NCBI GenBank assembly: GCA_000337115.1
Contig: AOIR01000059.1
Location: 45,463-81,605 of the forward strand
DNA from: Natrinema thermotolerans DSM 11552
GTDB lineage: Archaea; Halobacteriota; Halobacteria; Halobacteriales; Natrialbaceae
Reading direction: 5' to 3'
DNA: 36,143 nucleotides
Shown piece after piece: positions 31,265-36,143 of the stretch. A model generated the notes under the pieces. The model made no database searches. It was not told the DNA's origin and was given only the letters and a program-made list of their open reading frames with translations. Each line of letters begins with the position of its first letter. The first letter of the stretch is position 1. A program made the translations under genes and the position numbers.

Positions 31265-32575
31265 TCACTCGCCCTCGAGCAGGCCACCCTGTGCCAGTGC
31301 GTCCTGGAGGCTTCGCCACGCGTCGGGCGAGTGCCAGCCCCAGCCGTGTCGCCGGACCCCCTCGCTTGTAGCGAAGCGCTCGGTCGCCCGCTCGAAGGTC
31401 CGGGCGAGGCGGTCGGCCGACTCGTCGGTCTCGCTCGCGGCCGTCCGAGCGACCGACTCGGGCGCGCACACGGCGTCCGCCCAGCCCGCCAGCGTCGTCT
31501 CGAGGAACGCCGCGAAGCGGTCCCGATCCCGCCGGAGTCGATCTTCCGCTGCGATCAGTGCCGGTCCGTACGCCGGGTAGGCCGCCGACACGGCGAGGGA
31601 GTCGACGGTTCGGCCCGCCGCCTCGAGCCGGACCGGATCGGGTGCCATTCCCGTCACGGCGTCGACGACGCCCGACTGCAGCGCCGCCCGCTCCTCGCCG
31701 TCGACGGCGACGAGTTCGACCGCGTCCCGGATGCCGGCCTGCTCGAGGAGGAGCCGCCCTAACAGGCCGGTTTCGGTCCCGTTCGGCATCCCGATCCGAC
31801 GCCCGCGGAGCTGTCCGACGGCCTCGAGGGGGTCGCCGAACGCGGACCGCGTGGTGTAGAGGACGACCGGTGACCGCTGGAAACAGACCGCGATCGGAAC
31901 GACGGGGTGGCCGAGCGAGCGCGCCCGGAGAACCGTCGCCGCGCCGGCGACGCCGACGGCACACTCCCCGGACGCGACGGCCAGCGCGGCCGCCCGCGAG
32001 CCGTCGGCGGACTTGAGCGCGAGCGACACGCCGCCGTCGGTGTCTCGCGCGGCCAGCAGCGGCAGGTGCAGTCCGTTCGGCCGCCAGTTGAGCGCGACGG
32101 TGACCCGTCCCTGGTCCGATCGCTCGGCCGATTCGGACGCCGGCCCGTCGGTACTGCCCCCGTTCCGTTCGTCGTCGGCGGATTCGGCCCCCGCTGGTTC
32201 GAGGCCGGCGTATCGCTCGCCCTGCTCGAGCAGGCGGTCGGCGTGGCGGGCGTCGACCCGCCGGACCGTCTCGGCTTTGGGGGCGACCGCGTGCCACGCT
32301 TTCGGCGGCCGACCGGGGGAACCGGTCGTCGCCGTCGTCTCGGCGATCAGCCCCGCGGCCGCCAGTTCGGTCAGCGCGTCCGCGGTCGCGTGCTTGCTCA
32401 GTCCGGCCCCGATGTGGGCAGCCGTCCGGCTCGCCGCGTCCGACAGGTCCGGATCCGCTCGCCGACACAACAGGTACGCCAGCACCCGTGCCTGCCGTTC
32501 GCCCGTCCCGAGGGACAGCCGGTCGACTACCGGCTCGTCCTCGTCGGTCAGGACCGGGAACGTCCGGACGTCCAT
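31265..32575 (-). CDS. HTH fused to a THI5/NMT1-like ligand-binding domain
   Basis: A 436-residue protein with two parts. Residues about 20-95 are a winged helix (RQARVLAYLLCRRA, SKHATADALTELAAAGLI). After a Ser/Glu-rich linker, residues about 160-400 resemble periplasmic-binding-fold THI5/NMT1 proteins: VTVALNWRPNGLHLPLLAA, AALAVASGECAVGVAGAATV and LRGRRIGMPNGTETGLLGRLLL. Such domains bind pyrimidine precursors of thiamine or sulfonates. Together this suggests a one-component regulator whose ligand may be a thiamine precursor. The cysteine cluster of yeast Thi5 is not seen. Start at MDVRTFPVL is supported by a TATA box at 32601-32605; no thiamine genes lie in the window. Confidence 0.7.
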   Translation of the reverse strand: MDVRTFPVLTDEDEPVVDRLSLGTGERQARVLAYLLCRRADPDLSDAASRTAAHIGAGLSKHATADALTELAAAGLIAETTATTGSPGRPPKAWHAVAPKAETVRRVDARHADRLLEQGERYAGLEPAGAESADDERNGGSTDGPASESAERSDQGRVTVALNWRPNGLHLPLLAARDTDGGVSLALKSADGSRAAALAVASGECAVGVAGAATVLRARSLGHPVVPIAVCFQRSPVVLYTTRSAFGDPLEAVGQLRGRRIGMPNGTETGLLGRLLLEQAGIRDAVELVAVDGEERAALQSGVVDAVTGMAPDPVRLEAAGRTVDSLAVSAAYPAYGPALIAAEDRLRRDRDRFAAFLETTLAGWADAVCAPESVARTAASETDESADRLARTFERATERFATSEGVRRHGWGWHSPDAWRSLQDALAQGGLLEGE

Positions 32576-32600
32576 CGGGCGGGCTTCCACGCCGACCGGC

Positions 32601-32605
32601 TTAAA
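32601..32605 (-). promoter_or_regulatory. TATA box of the HTH/THI5-like gene
   Basis: TTTAA (within gatttaagc on the minus strand) lies 26-30 bases upstream of the ATG at 32575, implying a leaderless transcript. Confidence 0.5.
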
Positions 32606-32880
32606 TCGGGTGTCGGTGCGGTGTCGTCACGACCTCGAGAAACGGCGTTAATTCGACGATTAGGACCGAAAAAGCCGGTGCTGGAGTCGGTGTCCGAGGG
32701 ACGACCGATCGGTTCACACGTCGGTGCGTCGACCGAGCGGACGGAGCCGAGCGCAGAAACAGCGATCGATATCGACGCTCGAGTGCATCGGTCCTGGTCC
32801 ATCAGGTTCAGAGACGTGACGGCCGAATACTGCTGAACAGGTATTCTGACCGCGCCCAGAACACGCCGGTATTCCAAAAC
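32606..32880. other. Intergenic stretch between the divergent HTH/THI5-like and HalOD1 genes
   Basis: About 275 bases (337 between the two start codons). No convincing gene; the minus-strand frame across 32548-32877 lacks a promoter and domain-like pattern. Promoters for the two divergent genes occupy the edges. Confidence 0.4.
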
Positions 32881-32889
32881 CTATTAATG
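32881..32889 (+). promoter_or_regulatory. TATA box of the HalOD1 gene
   Basis: CTATTAATG lies 24-32 bases upstream of the ATG at 32913. Confidence 0.55.
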
Positions 32890-32912
32890 TGGCGGTGTGG
32901 CCGTAGTCGGCA

Positions 32913-33173
32913 ATGGACCAGACCCATCATATGGCGGCAGATACTGATGCGGTACACGAACGGATCGTCGCCGGTATCGCGGCGCTCGAGGGAGCCGACC
33001 CGACGGCGTTACCGCCGCTTTTCGACGCGGTCGACCCCGACGCGCTCGCGGCGCTTTTCGCGACCACCGAATCGGGCAATCGCCGGGCCGGTCACGTCGG
33101 CTTCACGTACGCGGGCCACGAGGTCCGTGTCGAGTTCGACGAACGCGGTGACCCCGTCGTGACGATCGATTGA
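32913..33173 (+). CDS. HalOD1-like small output-domain protein
   Basis: An 86-residue protein. The pattern VHERIVAGIAALEG, ALPPLFDAVDPDALAALF and VGFTYAGHEVRVEF matches the haloarchaeal output domain 1 (HalOD1), often found alone or at the end of two-component response proteins. In the stand-alone form its role is unknown. A TATA box supports the start; a second Met at residue 7 is possible. It is followed after 103 bases by the MOSC gene in the same direction. Confidence 0.75.
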   Translation: MDQTHHMAADTDAVHERIVAGIAALEGADPTALPPLFDAVDPDALAALFATTESGNRRAGHVGFTYAGHEVRVEFDERGDPVVTID

Positions 33174-33276
33174 CTGCGGCTCTCGACGTAACGACTACCG
33201 ATCGGATCGCCGCTCTATTGCGACGCGGTTCCGTTCGAACGAAGACTAATGGATCGTCGGCGGATAGCTCCCCGCA

Positions 33277-34050
33277 ATGACACGACTCGACCGGCTCACC
33301 GTGTATCCGGTGAAGGGACTGGACGGCATCGACCTCGAGGCGACCGATGTCCTCGCGGGTGGCACGCTCGCTCACGACAGGGAGTTCGCCCTGTTCGACG
33401 CCGACGGTGAGGTCGTAAACGGCAAGCGGACCGACCGGGTCCACGACCTCGAGACCGACTTCGAGCCGTCGACGGCGACGCTTTCGGTCACGGCACCGGA
33501 CGGCGAGCGCCGGCAGTTCGACCTCGAGACGGACCGCGAGGCCGCCGCGGACTGGTTCGGTGACTTCTTCGACGCGGAGCTGTCGCTCGAGCGCGACGAG
33601 TCGCTTGGCTTCGTCGATCGCCGCGAGATGGGGCCGTCGGTCATCAGCACGGCGACGCTCGAGACCGTCGCCTCGTGGTTCGACGGGATGACCGTCGACG
33701 GCGCACGGCGGCGGCTCAGAGCCAACGTCGAGATCGGCGGCGTCGACCCCTTCTGGGAGGATCGCTTCGTCGGCGAGGACGCCCCGGCGTTCGAGATCGG
33801 CGACGTCCGCTTCGAGGGAGTCACGCCCTGTGGCCGGTGTGTCGTCCCCCAGCGTGATCCCGACACCGGCGAGCCGACCGACGAGTTCCGACGGCGGTTC
33901 GTCGAACGGCGCGAGGAAACGTTCCCCGACTGGGCCGACCGGGACGCGTTCGATCACTACTACACGCTGATGATCATCACGCGCGTTCCCGAGCGCGACC
34001 GCGGCCGCGCTCTGGAGGTCGGTGATCCGGTCGAAACCCGCCGTCAGTGA
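33277..34050 (+). CDS. MOSC-domain protein (YcbX/mARC-like)
   Basis: A 257-residue protein. An N-terminal beta-barrel (MTRLDRLTVYPVKGLDGI, TLAHDREFALFD) is followed by a MOSC domain. The conserved RLRANVEIGG, DPFWED and FEGVTPCGRCVVPQRDPDTGE supply the molybdenum-cofactor ligand Cys within TPCGRC. Similar proteins (mARC, YcbX) reduce N-hydroxylated compounds using an electron-donor partner; none is encoded beside it. The stop overlaps the 3' end of the convergent gene by 7 bases. Confidence 0.85.
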   Translation: MTRLDRLTVYPVKGLDGIDLEATDVLAGGTLAHDREFALFDADGEVVNGKRTDRVHDLETDFEPSTATLSVTAPDGERRQFDLETDREAAADWFGDFFDAELSLERDESLGFVDRREMGPSVISTATLETVASWFDGMTVDGARRRLRANVEIGGVDPFWEDRFVGEDAPAFEIGDVRFEGVTPCGRCVVPQRDPDTGEPTDEFRRRFVERREETFPDWADRDAFDHYYTLMIITRVPERDRGRALEVGDPVETRRQ

Positions 34051-34373
34051 TCGATGCCGGGCCGCTGGAACGTCGTCTCGGCGTCCGATCGACCGCCGGT
34101 TCCCGACTCGAGCGCCGCCTCGAGTTCAGTCGTGGCCAGCAGTTCGTTGCGGTCGGGCTCGCCGGGGCGATAGAAGTAGTAGGTGTCCGCACAGCCGGCG
34201 ACCAGCTCCGAGAGCGGCCGGTCCTCGTCGTGGACTACCGAGACGAGGTCGCCGGTCACTGCGATCAGGACTGCGTCGTCGGGTTTGTAGAGGGCGTCCC
34301 GAAGCTCGCTCACGGTACTGTCGTCCGGTAGCTCGAGGGTGACGCCGTCGACGGTCGCCCAGCGCGTCTCCAT
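34044..34373 (-). CDS. Haloarchaeal hypothetical protein
   Basis: A 109-residue protein of unrecognised family. The first 70 residues show alternating strands and a helix (VDGVTLELPDDSTVSELRDAL, VLIAVTGDLVSVVHDE, DTYYFYRPG) compatible with a small beta-grasp fold. It lacks a C-terminal Gly-Gly, so it is unlikely to be a ubiquitin-like modifier. The tail is disordered and charged. It converges on the MOSC gene with a 7-base overlap. Confidence 0.55.
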   Translation of the reverse strand: METRWATVDGVTLELPDDSTVSELRDALYKPDDAVLIAVTGDLVSVVHDEDRPLSELVAGCADTYYFYRPGEPDRNELLATTELEAALESGTGGRSDAETTFQRPGIDH

Positions 34374-34477
34374 GTGGGACCGTTCGGAGCGGACTTGCTA
34401 TACGATTGTGCGCGCAGAACCATGCTCGGGCCGAATTCAGGTCCGGGAGCCGGATCGATTCCCCGGACGGCCAGTGC

Positions 34478-34484
34478 GATAAAG
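34478..34484 (+). promoter_or_regulatory. TATA box of the DUF1724-type regulator gene
   Basis: GATAAAG lies 26-32 bases upstream of the ATG at 34510, so the ATG rather than the GTG at 34507 is preferred. Confidence 0.5.
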
Positions 34485-34509
34485 TAGGGGCGACGAGAGG
34501 GTCGATGTG

Positions 34510-35307
34510 ATGTCCGAGCGGACGGAGGCGGCGGTCGATACCCTCGAGTTCGTGACCCGGTCGCCGAGCAGAGTCCGAATCCTCGAGCGACTCGACGCCG
34601 AGGGGTCGGTCTCGCGGGACGCGCTGTCGGCCGAGGTCGACGTCGTGCGGACGACGCTGAGTCGGAGCCTGTCCGCGCTGGTCGACCGGGGGTTGATCCG
34701 CGAACGGGGGCAACGCTACGAGATCACGGCGGCCGGAGCGCTGGTCGCCGACGGGGTGACCGCGGCGCTGGAACGGACCGATGCGGCGATCCGCCTGCGG
34801 CCGGTCCTCGAGCGACTCGACGAGGAGTGGCTCGGTGTCGATCCCGACAGGCTGACGGACGCGACGGTGGTCGAGGCCACGATGGCGAACCCGTACGCGC
34901 CGGTTACCCACCACGCGACGACGCTGGCCGAGGCCGATCGCGTGCGGGCGGTGTTGCCGGCGGCCGGCGCCGACCCGCTCGAGGCCTCGACGGAGGCGAT
35001 CGAGAACGGCGCGGAGTTCGAGATGCTACTTGCGGAACCGGTCGTGGAGAGCGTCCGGACGGACCCGACACTCGCCGCCGCGTTCGAGTCGATCGTCGAC
35101 CAGCCGTCCGTCTCCGTGTCCGTCGTCGATCGGGACGTTCCCGTCTATCTGGGCGTCGTCGATCGGGCCGTCCAGATCGGCGTCCACGACGACACCGGCC
35201 TGCCAACGGCGCTGCTCGAGTCGACGGACGACCGCGTCAGGGAGTGGGCGATAGCGCGGTTCGACACCCTCCGCCGGGAGGCGCGGCCGTTCGACCCGGA
35301 TCCGTAG
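34510..35307 (+). CDS. Winged-helix regulator with DUF1724/FilR1-like domain
   Basis: A 265-residue protein. The N-terminal winged helix is ArsR-like: FVTRSPSRVRILERLDAEG, VSRDALSAEVDVVRTTLSRSLSALVDRGLI. The region from about 95 to 260 matches the effector part of haloarchaeal/methanogen FilR1-type regulators (DUF1724): YAPVTHHATTLAEADRVRAVLP, EFEMLLAEPVVESV, VSVVDRDVPVYLGVVDRAVQIGVHDD. Such proteins are common in haloarchaea with mostly unknown targets. The gene is followed by an unusual nested palindrome at 35335-35387. Confidence 0.8.
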   Translation: MSERTEAAVDTLEFVTRSPSRVRILERLDAEGSVSRDALSAEVDVVRTTLSRSLSALVDRGLIRERGQRYEITAAGALVADGVTAALERTDAAIRLRPVLERLDEEWLGVDPDRLTDATVVEATMANPYAPVTHHATTLAEADRVRAVLPAAGADPLEASTEAIENGAEFEMLLAEPVVESVRTDPTLAAAFESIVDQPSVSVSVVDRDVPVYLGVVDRAVQIGVHDDTGLPTALLESTDDRVREWAIARFDTLRREARPFDPDP

Positions 35308-35334
35308 GCGGACTCGGGCGACGACGGCCGGCGC

Positions 35335-35387
35335 GTGCCGTGCATGGCATGCACACGGTGTACGGAGTACACTGATATCCACGGCAC
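35335..35387. repeat. Nested palindromes: outer 8-bp arms with two inner palindromes
   Basis: The outer arms gtgccgtg (35335-35342) and cacggcac (35380-35387) are perfect complements. Inside lie tgcatg-g-catgca (35341-35353, sharing two bases with the outer arm) and gtgtac-gga-gtacac (35358-35372). The element starts 28 bases after the regulator stop. Confidence 0.6.
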
Positions 35388-35607
35388 CCGTTCGTTCGAC
35401 CGCGGTAGGTGGATTGACGACCGCGCTGACGGCCCACGGATGGGGGAGTACGCTGTAGACGGGCCGTACCGACCAGACTGGCAACCCACCGATCGGCGAC
35501 GCCTGCTCGTGAGCGACCGCCGATCGGCCACGCACTTTCGATACTGACTCGATGGTCTCGAGCGACGGCTGGCGCGATCCGTTCAGGCGGTCTACTGTCA
35601 GTCATTG

Positions 35608-35642
35608 CCGGTGGGACCGCGACCGCCCTGCGGTCCCACCGG
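35608..35642. repeat. 13-bp perfect hairpin
   Basis: The arms ccggtgggaccgc (35608-35620) and gcggtcccaccgg (35630-35642) pair without mismatch around a 9-base loop. The hairpin sits 61 bases before the DUF5795 gene. Possible terminator for upstream transcription, or a regulatory site. Confidence 0.55.
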
Positions 35643-35673
35643 GAAACCGTTACAGCAACCCGTATCAGGAAAC

Positions 35674-35679
35674 GCTTAG
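35674..35679 (+). promoter_or_regulatory. Candidate TATA box of the DUF5795 gene
   Basis: GCTTAG lies 25-30 bases upstream of the GTG at 35704. It is a weak match, but it supports the GTG start over the ATG at 35734. Confidence 0.35.
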
Positions 35680-35703
35680 TCGATCGCGGACGGTAGTCCG
35701 ACC

Positions 35704-35931
35704 GTGAGCGAGAACCGCGTCGTTCAGGGACGAATGGTGACGGCAGGAAAACTCGCGGAACTGATCGAAGGCGAGTCGGTGATGGAGGTCGACTCGATCG
35801 AGGAGGCCGACGATCCGTGTCCGGACTGCGGGGGCAACGCGTTGAAGGTGGTGTACATGCCCTCCGTGACCGAACTCGTTACCGGCTGGAAGTGCCAGGA
35901 CTGCGACTGGAGCGAGACGGACCGGGACTAG
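35704..35931 (+). CDS. DUF5795-family small zinc-ribbon protein
   Basis: A 75-residue haloarchaeal protein starting with GTG (MSENRVVQGRMVTAGKLAELIEG...). Two C-x2-C pairs (CPDC at 38-41 and CQDC at 64-67) form a zinc ribbon, separated by MPSVTELVTGWK. The sequence matches the DUF5795 pattern in order and length. Function unknown. A shorter start at ATG 35734 is possible, but VVQGRM is part of the conserved N-terminus. Confidence 0.75.
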   Translation: MSENRVVQGRMVTAGKLAELIEGESVMEVDSIEEADDPCPDCGGNALKVVYMPSVTELVTGWKCQDCDWSETDRD

Positions 35932-36004
35932 GTCCGGGACCGACCGGTCGACTGGACACTGCAGCTATCGACGGTGGCTCCGTGAGCCGTATCTCGGCTC
36001 GAAA

Positions 36005-36056
36005 TTGACCTCCTCCCGCGCCTGAAGACGCGGGAATCCCGCCACGGGATTTCAGG
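36005..36056 (-). mobile_element. Probable IS200/IS605-type right end with predicted omega-RNA pseudoknot
   Basis: On the minus strand the segment ends in ...GAGGAGGTCAA; TCAA (36005-36008) is the right-end cleavage tetranucleotide of IS608-type elements. Hairpin A has arms cccgcg (36015-36020) and cgcggg (36029-36034). Hairpin B has arms aatcccg (36035-36041) and cgggatt (36045-36051). The loop of hairpin A (cctgaa, 36021-36026) is complementary to ttcagg (36051-36056), giving a pseudoknot. TnpB omega-RNA scaffolds end in this kind of structure. The guide would start at 36004 and run leftward. Confidence 0.6.
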
Positions 36057-36079
36057 CCGAGTGCAACGACCCTGTGGTT

Positions 36080-36142
36080 TCAAGACGCATACGATCCACG
36101 CGTCACCTGCTGAGTTTCAGCATCGGCGTGGCTGTCTTGTGG
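36080..36142 (-). CDS. C-terminal tail of a probable TnpB (partial)
   Basis: A minus-strand frame enters from the right edge and ends at TGA (36080-36082), encoding about 20 residues ending TRGSYAS. The stop is 75 bases before the TCAA right-end signal, matching the left-edge element (72 bases). The assignment to TnpB is by this spacing and the adjacent scaffold structure; the residues alone are not diagnostic. Confidence 0.4.
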   Translation of the reverse strand, partial: PQDSHADAETQQVTRGSYAS

Positions 36143-36143
36143 C

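Larger units (their letters stand above)
35308..35703. other. Intergenic region with strong secondary-structure elements
   Basis: About 396 bases without a convincing gene. It contains a nested palindrome (35335-35387) and a 13-bp hairpin (35608-35642), plus the promoter of the DUF5795 gene. The frames seen in it are short and Arg/Ser-rich. Confidence 0.5.

Noticed and set aside
30816..32468. 550-codon frame overlapping the HTH/THI5-like gene
   Set aside because: Almost pure Arg/Gly/Pro sequence in another frame of the same strand; typical GC artefact.
1..36143. CRISPR arrays, rRNA, replication origin
   Set aside because: No regularly spaced repeats of CRISPR type, no rRNA-like sequence, and no Cdc6/Orc gene or ORB-type repeat cluster was seen.

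Overview
The window looks like chromosomal DNA of a haloarchaeon, probably from the Natrinema/Haloterrigena-type clade. Codons are GC-rich with G/C third positions, proteins are very acidic, most genes start at or close to a TATA box (leaderless transcripts), and the marker genes are archaeal: proteasome alpha and beta, topoisomerase VI, amphi-Trp, HalOD1 and DUF5795 proteins. The genus is inferred; no rRNA or species marker is present.

Layout. (1) 1-170: the tail of an ORF and a structured end resembling the right end of an IS200/IS605 (TnpB) element. (2) 339-7153: a winged-helix regulator, then gyrA-gyrB and psmB-psmA on the minus strand. (3) 7634-11786: an Nramp-like transporter, an SPW-repeat membrane protein, and an overlapping pair of a membrane-anchored SGNH hydrolase and an ion channel. 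(4) 11894-14759: an NADPH-type disulfide reductase (candidate bis-gamma-glutamylcystine reductase) and three small genes (zinc-binding, amphi-Trp, DsrE). (5) 14881-18860: the top6B-top6A operon and a small membrane protein. Both cellular type II topoisomerases therefore lie within 18 kb. (6) 18879-21905: metallo-beta-lactamase-fold protein, FAH-family hydrolase, tRNA-Glu(UUC) followed by two extra copies of its 3' end, a zinc-ribbon membrane protein and a retropepsin-like protein. (7) 22106-30383: an Lrp regulator and a putative extracytoplasmic redox block. This block has a Tat-signal protein translationally coupled to a PQQ dehydrogenase without a signal of its own, a Tat-exported cupredoxin-sugar dehydrogenase fusion, and two tandem Na+/Ca2+ exchanger-like proteins. 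(8) 30515-35931: small regulators, a helix-turn-helix/THI5-like fusion, HalOD1, MOSC, a DUF1724-type regulator and DUF5795. (9) 36005-36143: a second IS200/IS605-like right end, facing the other way, with a predicted pseudoknot.

How it fits together. The minus-strand gyrase and proteasome pairs and the plus-strand top6 pair are housekeeping. The most unusual parts are the quinoprotein/cupredoxin/exchanger block, the tandem tRNA-Glu 3' ends (probable integration scars), the two TnpB-type ends with recognisable omega-RNA-like folds, the repeat-bearing insertion in Top6B, and several palindromes placed against TATA boxes. All functional calls come from reading motifs by eye; no database search was run.
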